Positions 20,788 through 31,788 of a DNA stretch of 64,000 bases are shown piece after piece (position 1 is the stretch's first letter; each line of letters begins with the position of its first letter). Source of the stretch: Allomyces macrogynus ATCC 38327 (taxonomy: Eukaryota > Blastocladiomycota > Blastocladiomycetes > Blastocladiales > Blastocladiaceae); assembly GCA_000151295.1 (NCBI GenBank), contig GG745340.1:391245-455244 (forward strand). Reading direction: 5' to 3'. A program made the translations under genes and the position numbers. The notes beneath the pieces are model-generated. The model made no database searches. It was not told the origin of the DNA and saw nothing but the letters and a program-made list of their open reading frames with translations.

Positions 20788-21529
20788 GTCTACTGGAGCA
20801 GGGAGACTGACTTGGACGGCGAGAACGCGGAGTGCCATGAAGTGACTTGGCCGCACGTGTGCGTGAATGGCAAGGAAAGGGCGTGCGCGACAGGTGTGGC
20901 AGGGCTGGCTGGCCGCATCACGCGTTTTCCGAGAGACGTGCAAAAAATGGAAAAACACGAGAGAGAACAACCGGAGAGAGCCAACCAGCGCACCGCCTCC
21001 ACCATCTTGTCAGAGCACCACGCACGGCCGACCTTGACGACGACACCAACCGCAACTGCGACCGTCCTCCCAGCCGCGCCCGTCCGCCCGCTCCCCACGA
21101 CACTTGCCGCATTGCCCTGTCTCGCGCGTCCCCGACCGGTCGCCGCCCATCCCTGCCACAGATCCGCCTCCAACCGCTCTACGTGGGCCCGCCCCTCCTC
21201 TGCACCTCTCCGTGCGCCCGCTGCTGCTCGAGACGACCCGCTCTCGTCCCGCGACCTTTGATCGAACCGCTCGTCTTGGTCGTGGATCTCGCTGCGCGTG
21301 TGTGGAGCCCGGATCCGACTGCTTGTCCCTGCCTGTTTCTGCCGACTCGGCTCGATTCCTGTCTGCTCGCGACCGACCGTGATCTCTCGATCGCTCCCCG
21401 CGCGTTCCCCCCTGTTACTTGCCCAACAGTCCCGCCCACTCCCGCCGTCGTGCTGCCGTCCGCCACCCGCCGGTCCCCCCTTCTCGTCTCGCGCGCCCGC
21501 GACGACCGCGAGGCCCCCGTGTCGAATGC
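20788..21529. other. Pyrimidine-rich intergenic region upstream of CNOT11
   Basis: Plus-strand sequence from about 21060 is rich in C and T with CCCGC runs. Long frames on both strands here are low-complexity Arg/Pro/Ala and show no domain. Most likely promoter and 5' leader of the gene starting at 21530. Confidence 0.4.
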
Positions 21530-23651
21530 ATGGCGGCCGACCGCGCGCAGGCCGCCGACCCGGCCAGCCGCCCCCCACCACACCATCGCGCTTCCACCAT
21601 GGGCTCGCATAGCCGCCACGTCTCGGCCGCTGCGTCACGGTCGCGGCCGACCTCGCCCGACCGCCGCATGAGCCCGCGTGTGACGCACAGGAACGGCGCG
21701 TCGGTCCGGGGCCGAAAACGTGGAGGCAATGGCACCCCGCCGAGCCAGTTGCCGTCGCCGACCGCGTCCCCTTCGCCCGCACCGCCACCGCCGCCGCTGT
21801 ACCCGCGCGTGATCCCGGACGGTGCGGGGACAATCGAGGCGTGGACGGCGTTGACGCTGGCCGAGGCAAGGGCCAGGGCGTACACGCTCGTGACGATTGG
21901 CGAGACGGGCGTCGTTGATCCGTATTCGCTGTTTGCCGTGTCGGAGGAGCTCGTCGAGATTATCGAAGAGCCGGGAGACGAGTTGGTATGTGCATTTCTT
22001 GCGACTGAATCCCGCTGCTCCGCGCACAATACCAACACTTGTCCTCTTCCACGTTCCTGCGCCAGAAATCGGCCCGCCATCTCGCCATCTTCCTTCTGAT
22101 CGCGCTGCACGCCCACCCGTCGCTCCCGCCACCGCCCGCGTGGGAGTCGCTAGCGGACGCGCCCACCAACCTGGCGCACTCGCCCACGCACGGAATGCAC
22201 ACGACTACCCCACCCTCGACCGACTTGTCGCGGTCCAACACGCCCTACCCGTCGCGGCCCGGAACCCCCGTGTCGGGGTCCGACGCAGACCTGGCCCACG
22301 AGCACCCGGCGCAGTACGCCGAGAGTTTGCTCGACGGCGGTCTGCTCTCGTGCTGGCACGCGCCGATTGCCGCCTCAATTCGTGGGCCAGCGGCACGTCT
22401 CGCGCCGCGGCAGCGTAAGGCGCTGCAGGTCGCGTGTAATCACCCATACCTGGCGTACCTGATTCATTTGGTGGATGCGGGAACGGTCGAGGAGAGCGCG
22501 TTGACGACGCAATTATTGGTATCGCCGTTGCCGGGGCGGTATTGCGTGCGTGTCGATTGTCGCAATGTGTGACTTGCTTGACAGGACGAGTGTGCTGACG
22601 ATGCGCTGCTTGACGTTATAGCTCGAGGACGACGCGCTCTTGTCGCTCGACATTGCCGGCCTCGTGCGCGAATCGGTGCCGCTGATGGACCGCGACCGGT
22701 GCAATTGGGACGCTGAGCTCGACTTGCTCGAGTCGCACGTCGTCGGATTTGAGCGTGAGCTCGTGACACGCGGGTGGACAAGTGGATTGAGCCTCGTGTC
22801 GGTTCCCAATCTGTACGTTCTGCGCTCCGCTTCCCGGTAGCTCCGTTTCCATGACTGACTTCGACGCCAATCCAGTGAGCTGCGCCGCAACCGGGAGCCT
22901 GTCAATGACGAGCGCCCGAGCCGGTTTGCCGACCTGATCCGGGCCCTCGACGCGGCAAGCACGGGGCCTATGGAGGACAACAGTCTGGCCGTGTGCCTGC
23001 CGTCGTACATCCCGACGCGGCTTCTGTCGTACTCGATCCTGCAGGGTCTGATGCAGCATAACGAGGAGATTGCGATTCAAGTCATTGAGCGCGCCATCGT
23101 GGACGAGTACGATTCTCTCGCTGCCGCTTTGATCCGCGTTCCAATGAGTGCGAATGCTCATCAAATTGGAACACAGGATTGCCGACGACCTGATCAAGCC
23201 CACGAACCCGCTGCGGCTCTCGCAGCTGCAAGTGCTGCACAAACTGTGGAGCCGCGGCACACTGTCCAAGCAGTACCTGCCCGGGTTTGTGTCGCGCACG
23301 GTGCAGCTCGCGTCGGGTTCGGCGAGTGCGCGCACGGTGCAGTTGGCACGTCTCTCGTTGAGGCATAGATGCGTCATGGATCTGCTCCCAACTGACGCAC
23401 GCGCCCCTTCCAACCAGACGGCCAAATTTCTCGGCCGATACGTGTACGACCTGCCGCCCGAGTCGCTCGTGGAAGTGCAAAACTTCTGCTCCGAGTACCT
23501 GCGGTTCAAGGACGTGTCGGACCTGTTCCGGCTCGCGAGTCCGGCCAACATGGGCAAGAACGCGCAGGGCGGGACGCCGCCGCCAGCACCGGGTGCAGCC
23601 GGCACTGCTGTGCCGGTCGCGTCGGTGCCCGTGGCCGCGCGCGGCAACTGA
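21530..23651 (+). CDS. CNOT11: CCR4-NOT complex subunit 11 homologue
   Basis: Five exons, 21530-21985, 22066-22518, 22622-22812, 22876-23106 and 23177-23651, join in phase to give 601 residues. The C-terminal third matches the CNOT11 domain. LQGLMQHNEEIAIQVIERAI corresponds to the helix that in animals reads NNPLVAIEMLLKLM. LRLSQLQVLHKLW and YLPGFVSRTV follow in the same order as in the family, and the end VEVQNFCSEYLRFKDVSDLF corresponds to EVQAFCIEFSR. The first 220 residues are Pro/Ser/Arg-rich. CNOT11 with CNOT10 binds the N-terminus of CNOT1 in the deadenylase complex; it is missing in budding yeast but present in animals. The domain match is by memory of the family and is good only in the C-terminal part. 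A weak intron could exist within 23290-23400. Confidence 0.68.
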
Positions 23652-24271
23652 AGTTGCTCTCGCACCTCGCTCTGGCCTCTTCCCCCTTCGTCGCGATGTC
23701 CATTAGTTTTGTTTTGCTGCAGCGGTTTGAAAAGGAAATAACACCCTCCCCACCACGCTTGATGGCGTCTCATTTGCATCGTCGTCGTTATTTCGTTTCG
23801 ATTGCTGGCTCGTTGTAGAGCTGCGTAGAGCTCGTGCTGGACGAGATGCGAGAGGGGTTTGCTTCATGACTTTGGCCGTCGGCCTTGCCACGTCGCGCGC
23901 ACGTGCAGACAGCTTGACTCCAAAACGGCCTGATCAGCGCGGGGTCGCGCCGCACCGCGACAGACACTTGCGCGCTCTCCACAACCAGCTTCGACAGCCA
24001 ACAGCACTTCCAGCACGGTGGCCGTGCTCAACCAGAGCTCTGCACTCTCGACTGCGTTGTTGCGACCTGCAACACCAATCAATACCCCCAACACTGTGTT
24101 CAAGTGAGCTACTGCAACCGCCACTACAGCTGCTCGACGTTGCCGCCGTGCCCGTTCTTGTGCCCTCGCCAAACCAGTACTCGTCGAGAACGTTCTCCTT
24201 TCGCTGTCCAAGAGCAAGCACCAGTCTCGACCAACCAGCCGACCGACCGACCACTTGACTGCACTCTCAAG
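23652..24271. other. Intergenic region upstream of HUT1
   Basis: Between the end of CNOT11 and the ATG at 24272, both plus strand. Overlapping frames on both strands have no domain. The last 150 bases, rich in CGACC and CCAACCAGCC, are probably the 5' leader of the transporter gene. Confidence 0.4.
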
Positions 24272-25420
24272 ATGGCCGTCGAGCTCGCCTTTTGCGTCGC
24301 CGGCATCTACGCGTGCTTCCTCACATGGGGTGTGCTGCAAGAGCGCGTGACCACAACCGCCTACGGCTCGGCCAACCAGCCGGCCTACTTCAAGTCGTTT
24401 ATCGTCTTGAATTTCCTGCAAGCCGTCATGGCCTGTGCGGTCGGGTCCATCTATCTTCTTGTCATTCGTCGCGGCACGCTGGGCCCGCGCTCGCCCGCGG
24501 TTCTCGCGCGGTACCTGCTCGTCGCCGTGTTCAACTCGCTCGCGTCGCCGTTCGGGTACGCGGCGCTGCGGCATATCGACTACCCAACCATGATTCTCGG
24601 CAAGTCATGCAAGCTGATCCCGGTCATGGCCATGGCCGTCTTGTTGCACCGCGCGAGTTTCCCGCGGCACCAGTACCTGTCCGTCGCCATGGTCACGCTC
24701 GGCGTGTCGCTGTTCATGCTCCTGCACGACCAGGAACGTCCCTCCAAGGGCGCCAAGGGCAATTCCGTCTGGGGTCTGTTCCTGCTCGCGATCAACCTGG
24801 CGATTGATGGCGTGACCAACTCGACGCAGGACGCGATGGTGCGCACGTTTAAGGTGACCGGGCAGCAAATGATGGTCATGATGAACGCGTGCTCGGCGCT
24901 GCTCATGTGGACGTACCTGTCGATTCCGGCCGTGTCTGGTGGGGAACTCGCGTCGGCGACGGCGTTTGTCAAGACGCATCCAGCGGTGCTTAAGGATATG
25001 GCGCTGTTTGCGCTGTGCGGCGCGCTCGGGCAAGTGTTTATTTTCCACACGCTCGGCCGGTTCGGCAGTCTGTTGCTCGTCACGATTACGGTGACGCGCA
25101 AGATGTTTTCGATTATTTTGTCGGTGCTCATGTACAACCACCACATCTCGCTCGCGCAGTGGGGTGCGGTCGCGGTCGTGTTCGCCGGGATTGCAGTCGA
25201 GGCCTACGGGAAGCGCAATGGGAAGAGCAAGGGCAAGAAGGGCGCAGCGCTAGTGGCGGGCGGGACCAAGGTGGAGAAGGGCATGTCGGACCCGGTACCA
25301 ACGGTAGGAGGGGACAAGGCGGCATCGGCCGACTCGGCCATTTCGTCGCCCAAGGTCGTGATCAAGGCAAGGTCCCGAACGGCCAAGCGCAGTGGCAATA
25401 GCAGGGCCAAGCGCGACTAG
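24272..25420 (+). CDS. HUT1: UDP-galactose/nucleotide-sugar transporter, HUT1/SLC35B1 family
   Basis: An intronless gene of 382 residues. About ten hydrophobic segments span residues 3-320. Family signatures include the N-terminal FCVAGIYACFLTWGVLQERV, the central YPTMILGKSCKLIPVMAMA, LAINLAIDGVTNSTQDAMV and GQVFIFHTLGRFGSLLLVTI with TVTRKMFSIILSVLMYNHH. These place it with SLC35B1/HUT1, which exchanges nucleotides or nucleotide sugars across the ER membrane (UDP-galactose in yeast, ATP/ADP in mammals). The cytosolic tail is Lys/Gly/Ser-rich and ends RAKRD, a weak dilysine-like ER retrieval ending. Stop codon TAG. A tRNA gene follows 258 bp downstream on the opposite strand. Confidence 0.93.
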   Translation: MAVELAFCVAGIYACFLTWGVLQERVTTTAYGSANQPAYFKSFIVLNFLQAVMACAVGSIYLLVIRRGTLGPRSPAVLARYLLVAVFNSLASPFGYAALRHIDYPTMILGKSCKLIPVMAMAVLLHRASFPRHQYLSVAMVTLGVSLFMLLHDQERPSKGAKGNSVWGLFLLAINLAIDGVTNSTQDAMVRTFKVTGQQMMVMMNACSALLMWTYLSIPAVSGGELASATAFVKTHPAVLKDMALFALCGALGQVFIFHTLGRFGSLLLVTITVTRKMFSIILSVLMYNHHISLAQWGAVAVVFAGIAVEAYGKRNGKSKGKKGAALVAGGTKVEKGMSDPVPTVGGDKAASADSAISSPKVVIKARSRTAKRSGNSRAKRD

Positions 25421-25634
25421 GTGAAGGGTGTCGTTTTGTATTGCCTTGAATATATAAGGGAGGAGCATTATTCGCGGTGTGATTGAATAACCGACATTCC
25501 ATGAAGGATGGCACCACTTCCTCCATTGCACTTCGGTGCGGTGCCTGTCGTACGATGCCCCCGAGAGGAGCAAAGTTTGATGACCAAAGCAGTCAACAAA
25601 AGCAAAACACGCGATGAGTCCAGAAAAGTCACGT

Positions 25635-25640
25635 AAAAAA
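25635..25640 (-). terminator. RNA polymerase III terminator of the tRNA gene
   Basis: A run of six T on the minus strand, about 40 nt after the tRNA 3' end. Confidence 0.6.
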
Positions 25641-25678
25641 CGATCGCGATCTCTCTCTGATTCATCTTTGAACTCCAA

Positions 25679-25751
25679 CGAGCGAGGTGGGATTCGAACC
25701 CACGACTTCATCCTCCGGAGGGATGCGCGCTAGCCACTGCGCCACACGCCC
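25679..25751 (-). tRNA. tRNA-Arg (anticodon CCG)
   Basis: 73 nt without intron. The acceptor stem is GGGCGTG paired with CTCGCTC, with a G-U pair and one U-U mismatch at position 6/67. The D arm is GCGC..GCGC with the AGTGGCTA loop. The anticodon stem CATCC/GGATG closes the loop CTCCGGA, which gives anticodon CCG for codon CGG. The T arm is GTGGG TTCGAAT CCCAC, a perfect B box. G is the discriminator base. Codon CGG should be common in this GC-rich genome. Confidence 0.92.
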
Positions 25752-28167
25752 GTGGCCTAAGCCATGAAATAATTTTTTTTGACCGCTTAGTTTATTCATG
25801 CAACCCGCTGCAAGTGGAATCCGACCTTCCGCAAGACAATAATCGCGCTTTTGTTCTCCATTCCACCAGCATTTTTTGATGGGATCTGATCTGGATTGCG
25901 TCTCAGTGGGTTGGGCAGCAGGTTGGGAATCAATATGGAAGCCACTTAGGTGTGCACAGTCATTTGGAGGTAATTGGCGCCCAGTTTGGCAGTCATGGTC
26001 AATGACGCCTGCATCATCTGATCAAAGGTTGATCCAGGCTGATTTGGTCAGATCCAGGGTGATGCAAACTGCAGCCAAGTGGATGTTGTAGACCAATTGG
26101 TGGAGACAGTGCAACAAGTCCAGCCCAGCCAAATGCTGGGGTCTTTGGTACATTTGGTGGTCACACTTTTGTGTGGGGTTCACAGTTGATGATAGTGAGG
26201 GTGGTCTAGTAAGGCCTCAACTTAAACTAGTGGATGCATGTGGACCAGCTTGTTGGCATGAGATCATTACATCATTACTTCACTTGCCTGTGCAATGTGG
26301 GCAACTGAGCATGTGTCATTATGCAACTTCACATCAGCGTCATTGCTGCAATCCATTCTGCATTCCCTGTGGCCATGTGGCATGGTATGGGTGATCAACC
26401 CAAGTGGTTTGCACAGTGATTGCTGCCACTTGACCCAGGCCTGATTCAGCTCTGTTGAATTGCATCCACAGCAATCACATGTGACAATCTCATCAGGTGG
26501 AGCTGACCTGACCACCACAAATGTGTCCCAGCCAGACAAGACACACACCACCACACCCATGCCATATCCTCATGCATGTGATTGACCTGTGCTCAATTGT
26601 GATCCACAATGAGCAGCACTGACCACATGTCCAGGTGCTCATTGCTGATTAGCTAGCTCCACTGCTGCTGCATCCTCTGCATTGTCATAGTGCTGCCCCC
26701 TAACATGTTGCCCAGCTCAAGAGGCAATGTAGATTCGCCTGCAGCCAAACTTGAGCTTGATCACAGTTTTGATCACAGGCGACATTGTGTGGCACATGAG
26801 TTCCAGGATGTGATGGGCGTGTACAACTTTTTTGGTTTGGAGTTGTCTTCCAATGCCAACATGTTTGAGTCATTTGACCATGTTATTGACATGCAATGCC
26901 AGGTGGATGTTTGCTGTCTTGCTCCTTGCCACATGTACACCCATGATTCGTTTGTCTGGCCTCCACTGGTGTTGCTGCCTTTGTTGCATTTGTATTTGCC
27001 TTATCATTTCTTCCTCCACCCTGTTCTTCACGCTTGCGCCACCTGGCCACAGCTGAGTGTGCACCACCAAAAGTACATGGGGCCTGCAATGGCTGCTTCT
27101 CTTTGCTTGCATGCTTCCTCCCATCCTGCATTCATGTGTGTTCGCATCTGTTGGCCAGGTACATTGTTGTTGCCCCACTGTTCCCAGTTATGGTTTGTGC
27201 CATGCAGTTGAGGAAGTCGTTTTTATCATGGGCCAAGTTTGTGACATGTTCAGGATATTGATGGCTCACCCACTTCCCCCCATCCTGGTTTTGTGTATGC
27301 TTGCATCTGTTGGCCAGATCCTTGCTGTTGTCCTCTCGTGGTCCTGCGCGTCCCTTTTCCAGTTTCAAGGTCAATACATATGATGCACCACCAGTTTCTC
27401 AAGTTCCCCACAAGCATGATTGCTTAGTTTGGTACAGATTCCCTGTCACATGCAGTCACTAGGGAGTGCTCACATTTTGAGACTTGTGGACGTGGTTCGT
27501 CTACAACTTGCACAAGTGACAAGATGGAGCAGGAAAACAAACGTTCAGGGGTGGTTTGGAACGGTTTGTGCATGCAGAAGTGCTCCTGTTAGTGATTGTT
27601 TTGCTATCATTGGCACACTTGACCCACTGCCTCCCCACCATGGCCATCCCCCGCCCATCTTCACCTGTCCAACGTTTGCTCCCTCTGAAACCATTGTGTT
27701 CCCCCACAGCGTGCCCATGCACTGCATTGCAACCATTGTCATCATCTTGCTGATACTGCCACTACTGTGATTGCCACTGCAGATGGCAATGCTGCTCAGC
27801 AACTGCCTGCTGAGGCACAACCAGTCCAAGCTCCCCCAGCCCACTGCGTCTTCGCCACTGCAAGCTGCAGTGCAATCATTGTGCTGTGTGAGAGTCTTGT
27901 CATTCTCCCACCATGTGCCATGTGTTGTTCTCAGCCTGTCAGCATGTCACAATTGTCCTCCATGGCACTGATCAGTCAATTTTGCCAGGTTGGTCGGGTG
28001 GAGAGGGTTGATGTCGCATTCTCCTCGTGTCCTGGGGCGCCTTGAACGTCCCCTTTCAGAGAGCTCCATGCATTCCACATGAGTCTAAAGGTTTGGGCCC
28101 ATGGTGGGCAAAGGGTTGGACGGACCATTTCAAGCGAGCCACTGCCACCACAGCCCGCTGATTAGCC
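25752..28167. repeat. Second CpG-depleted block, no intact gene
   Basis: By direct count, 26161-26700 holds a single CpG in 540 bases, while the neighbouring HUT1 gene has over ten per 60. TG and CA are strongly enriched. The longest frame (26690-27211, plus) starts without homology to anything I know and has hydrophobic, cysteine-rich composition typical of decayed DNA. Internal near-repeats occur (27112-27160 and 27271-27319). CpG returns after about 28100. It is interpreted as ancient silenced repeat sequence mutated by cytosine deamination. Confidence 0.55.
27112..27319 (+). repeat. Direct near-repeat pair of about 48 bp, offset about 160 bp
   Basis: Copy 1 (27112-27160) and copy 2 (27271-27319) both contain CTTCC, CCATCCTG, TGTGT, GCATCTGTTGGCCAG and a downstream TTGCTGTTG/TTGTTGTTG element, with scattered transitions between them. 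No coding meaning is apparent. Confidence 0.5.
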
Positions 28168-28490
28168 TGTTGCAAGTGTTTTTCGCATATTTGTGTTTAC
28201 TAGCGGCATTTTCTTTTGTCGCACTGCGACCAAGGAGATGCAAATCAACCTCCTCTCTCGACTTTGACTTGGCGAGCTGGAGCAACGGTAACGAGTTTAA
28301 CACAGCAACTAGACCACCTGTACTCATGTGACGATCGCGCACTCTGTCCACCTCCAGCCACGCATCACCGACCAGCCCCGACCCCGGAACAGGATAAAAG
28401 CGCGCCGCCCCCTCGCCATTGTTGCTCTCTATCGACTTTACTCTTCAGGATCTGATAGTTCAGTCAATATCCATCTGTTGTTTCCCAACA
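28168..28490 (+). mobile_element. Possible long terminal repeat of an LTR retroelement
   Basis: A 323-bp segment begins TGTTG and ends CAACA, an inverted terminal pair of the TG..CA type. It contains a TATA-like ATAAAA (about 28394). Directly after it lies ACATTTGGCACC, resembling the short spacer plus TGG-starting primer-binding site of Ty3/gypsy-type elements. No matching target-site duplication or second LTR is seen, and the 400 bp that follow hold no recognisable gag, so at most this is a truncated 5' end. The evidence is structural only. Confidence 0.3.
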
Positions 28491-28893
28491 ACATTTGGCA
28501 CCAATACATATGGTGGACGACGACGTGCAGGACCGGCTCTGAAAAGGGAGGCGTGCGGTCGCTTTTGTTTTTCTCAGACATGGCAACCGCAATCGAGGAT
28601 CTTGCCCGCCCCGCTTATTCCAGGGGTGCGGCGTGGAGCCTGGTCCATTCTGACACCAGTCTTTTGCACTTTTGCTGGCTTTATTTTGACGAGTGCTCTG
28701 CTTACTTTAGCACTTGAGCGTCCCGGGATGTTTCCATCTTGAATCTTTTGCTTGCTTTGAAAACTATCGTTGGCAGCTCGGGAAGTACAGCTGCCAAATG
28801 TGACCTCGTCTCGAACTGTCTAGTGTAGTGTATTCACTCCCACATCTTGCCACAGCATTCATTCGCATTGTCTTCTCAAAATCCACTTTGTTT
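28491..28893. other. Spacer between possible LTR and CCDC174 3' end
   Basis: After the putative primer-binding site a frame around MATAIEDLARPAYSRG (28580) is open for about 45 codons but matches nothing I know. The last 100 bp are the 3' flank of the minus-strand gene. Confidence 0.3.
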
Positions 28894-30045
28894 CTACACC
28901 GCTCCCGCATTGCCCTTGACCACGGCCCACTGCACATCTTGCGCGCGCAGCGCACCCAACTTCTTAGCACGCCGACGCAAAATTAGCCTCATCCTCCTGG
29001 CCATTTCCTCGCGTGCCGGATCATGCCCTTCGGCCGCGCGTCGCCTGGCCTCGAGCGTCTGCTCGCGCAAATCCTGTAGCGCCCGCATCTGCTCAGCACG
29101 TTCGCCCGCATCGGTACTGAGCGCGTAGTATCCAACGCCCATCGTGCGTACTTCGCGCTTGGAATCAAAGTGCGCGGGCGGCGACGGCGACCGCCAGCCA
29201 TGATCCTCGTCGCTGTAGTCGTCATAGGGCGATGGCGACTGGGGCGGCATGTACTCGTGCGCGTACCGCCGCGGTACGAGCCGCGCGCGGCCAAACTCGT
29301 CGGTAATCTCGACCATGTCTTCTTCGTCGGATTCGCTCGCGTACCGGGGGCGTTTGTATGAGGGCGACGGGGACCGCGAGCGAGATCGTGCCCGGCCGCG
29401 CTCAGCGCGCCGGCGGTACCGCTCCTCCTGGTCCGACACGACCACGTCGTCGTCATCGGCACTGTCGGACCGCTCGTCGTCGCTGCTCGCATCTCCGCCA
29501 CCTTGCTCGAGCTCCTGGTACCGCTTGGTCAAGAAATCCACGAGCGGCGCCGCCTCTTCGCGTCGTTTCCGTTTGCGCTCGCGCCTTGCACGTGCGGCCA
29601 TTTCGTCCTCATCATCCCCGTTCTTCTCCACCTCGTCCTCGTCGCTCGACGCCATCCCGCCGCGCTCCTTGAGCCGGTCGTACTGCTCGGCCTTGCGCGC
29701 GAGCGCCGCCTGCACCTGTTCCCACTCTGGCGCATCGGACCGCGTGGTTGGTGCGGGTTTTTCGGGTTTCTTGATTTCCTTGCGAATCCGGTCGCGGTCG
29801 CGCGTGGCCAGGGCATTGATGAATTTCTGGTCGAGTTTGCTGGGCGCGTCCTTGTTGGCCTGCCTCGCGCGCGCCTTGGCGGATTCAACTTGGTGTTGCG
29901 TTCGCAGGAGCTCGGTTTGCAAGTCGAGTAGGCCCGTGGTTGGGATCGCGGCCTTGGAGGCCGACATGGCGGGTCGGGGTGGGGCGATCGGGCGAGAGCT
30001 GGGTCGTGGCGGCTCGGGAGCGCGGCGGCGGAACTGGCGGGGCAT
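28894..30045 (-). CDS. CCDC174: CCDC174 homologue, spliceosome/exon-junction-associated protein
   Basis: A single exon of 383 residues from the ATG at 30045; a second ATG in frame (MSASKAA) lies 26 residues on. The strongest match is near the C-terminus: REVRTMGVGYYALSTDAGER, then AEQMRALQDLREQTLEARRR, which corresponds to the conserved RQLGVGYFAF and LEMLREQT block of CCDC174. Mid-protein VEITDEFGRARLVPR matches the DSLGRSRR segment before the predicted coiled coil. The rest is charged and low in complexity, with RS-like SRSRSPSPS and acidic SSDDERSDSADDDD. Animal CCDC174 associates with the exon-junction complex in the nucleus. It is divergent from PRCC, another spliceosome gene, with 353 bp between their ATGs. 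Confidence 0.75.
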   Translation of the reverse strand: MPRQFRRRAPEPPRPSSRPIAPPRPAMSASKAAIPTTGLLDLQTELLRTQHQVESAKARARQANKDAPSKLDQKFINALATRDRDRIRKEIKKPEKPAPTTRSDAPEWEQVQAALARKAEQYDRLKERGGMASSDEDEVEKNGDDEDEMAARARRERKRKRREEAAPLVDFLTKRYQELEQGGGDASSDDERSDSADDDDVVVSDQEERYRRRAERGRARSRSRSPSPSYKRPRYASESDEEDMVEITDEFGRARLVPRRYAHEYMPPQSPSPYDDYSDEDHGWRSPSPPAHFDSKREVRTMGVGYYALSTDAGERAEQMRALQDLREQTLEARRRAAEGHDPAREEMARRMRLILRRRAKKLGALRAQDVQWAVVKGNAGAV

Positions 30046-30398
30046 GGTCTTGAGGGGTGGAGGGTGCTGGTGCGAGTGCGCTGAGTGTTGGCAGAGCTGG
30101 ATTGTCGACGTCGCGTGGTGCTGTTGTCGACGTTGCGGGCTGCAGGGGCAAGAAGCATGAGCAAAGGACAAAAGGACAAGACTGTCGCCAGAGCACGGCA
30201 CATGCCGATGACGCGGATTTCGACTTGGACGCGCGCACTCGCCACGCCAGCGTCCTTCGCTGGCCTCATCACCGCTGCGTCGCCCGTCCTCCACAACGAG
30301 AAGTAACGACGATTCCAGCCCTGCGGTTGTCTTCCCAACTTGCCGCACCGCCTGCAAGAGCTTCTCTGCACCTCCCCACCCCGCCGCACGCACGCACC
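30046..30398. promoter_or_regulatory. Bidirectional promoter region of CCDC174 and PRCC
   Basis: 353 bp separate the two divergent start codons and contain no gene of their own, so regulatory elements for both must lie here. No TATA box is obvious; the region is GC-rich. Confidence 0.5.
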
Positions 30399-31788
30399 AT
30401 GTCGCGCCTGCTCGCGAACTACAGCTCGTCCGACGACGACGAGTCCGACCGCGAAATCCCGACCATCCCGGCCAAACGCCCGCCCTCTCCAGCCGAGAAA
30501 ATTGTTCCGGCCGACCCTAGCGCGTCGTCGTGGCTCGGCACCGCCAAGAAGCAACAGCGCGCCTTTGGACCCGTCACGTTTGTCGTGGGCGACAGCACGA
30601 AGGACGACGATGCTGACGAGCCGCCATCCCCACCGCGGCCCGTGACGGGTGGAGCCAAGAGAGGTGGCGGCGCGGGATTGTTTGCGTTTTTGCCGGCGCC
30701 CAAGAACACGAGTTCTGCCGGCACCGCGGGTTCGAGCGCGAAGACATCCGCAGGCGACAAAGATCTCGCGCCCCCGTCGGCCGCAAAGGCTAGTCTTGCG
30801 CCGCCGTCGGCGGTCAAGGCGGGTGCTGGGAAGAGGGCGGTGGTCAAGGTCGCGTCGGCAGGTGCTGCACCGTGCGCAGAGTTGCCAGGAGCGAGGCCTG
30901 ACGACGACGGGAGCGGTGATGTTGAGGAAGTCGGACCGGCATCAGGGCCAGCACCGGCACCAGCACCAGCACCCGCCAAGGCAGCCCCTGCTCCCGTGGC
31001 CAAGAAGCTCATCAAGTTGAGCTCATCCTTGTTCTCATTCGGTGCGTTTCTTCCTGGTACCGCGGCAGGCTACACACCGTGTCCGATGCTGACTTGTGGA
31101 CAACGAACTAGGCGGCGCATCGAGCCCATTACCTTTGCTTCCCGAGCCCTCGGTCTCGTTCACATCGCCAACTCCCGCCCTCTCCTCCCACCTGTCCTCT
31201 CCGCCCACCTGGCCGCTCGATCCGGCAGCACCGCATCCGTCTTCCGCGTACGCCGTCGCGCACCCGTCCGAAGCGTACGCATACGGCGCATCCTCGTCCT
31301 CGTCGTCGAGTGCCGCGCACCCGCCTGCTCCCGTCGACGACGTGACGCAGCAGCTCGGGATAGATCGCAGCGATGTATGTGCTCCTCGTCTCCATCCCAC
31401 TGTCGGTCTGGGAACTCATGCACGTCGTCGTTCGGCAGTTGCGCAAGCTCGGCATCTCCGACAAGCAACTGCGCCAGTCCTCGATTGCTGTGCGGTCCGT
31501 GAACGTGCGCGAGTCGCTCGCCGCCGAGGACCTCGAGCAGGTCAGCCAGGCGCACTTGGCCGCGGCACCAAAGGTGCGTTTCTACTCATCATTCCTCGGC
31601 TACACGACGGAACAGATCTGACCATCATCCACCCTTTCCAGCCCATCAACCAAGCCATGTCGGCCAGCACCAAGCTGTCGATCATGGCCCTGGCCAAAAA
31701 GGCCGTGTCGCAGCAAGGGGACATGGAGCAAATGTTTTCCGCGAATCGCGTCAAGAAGCGGATCGCGTCCAAGAAGTATGGGTTTTGA
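30399..31788 (+). CDS. PRCC: PRCC-like pre-mRNA splicing protein
   Basis: Four exons, 30399-31041, 31112-31374, 31439-31573 and 31642-31788, give 395 residues. The N-terminus MSRLLANYSSSDDDESD is the acidic-serine start typical of PRCC (MSLVAYASSDESE in animals). The middle is Pro/Ala-rich. The C-terminus ALAKKAVSQQGDMEQMFSAN followed by RVKKRIASKKYGF matches the conserved PRCC tail, which ends in KYGF in all homologues I recall. PRCC is a nuclear protein bound to the spliceosome. A helix-rich exon 3 (LRKLGISDKQLRQSSIA) has no clear animal counterpart. Stop TGA. The splice model rests on consistent phases and GT-AG borders. Confidence 0.75.

Noticed and set aside
20790..21869. Long minus-strand ORF (359 codons) upstream of CNOT11
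   Set aside because: Arg/Gly/Ala-rich antisense of a pyrimidine-rich promoter, with no domain; typical GC-rich shadow.
26690..27211. 173-codon plus-strand ORF in the second low-CpG block
   Set aside because: Composition follows the mutated background (Cys, His and hydrophobics), no homology, no codon bias like real genes.
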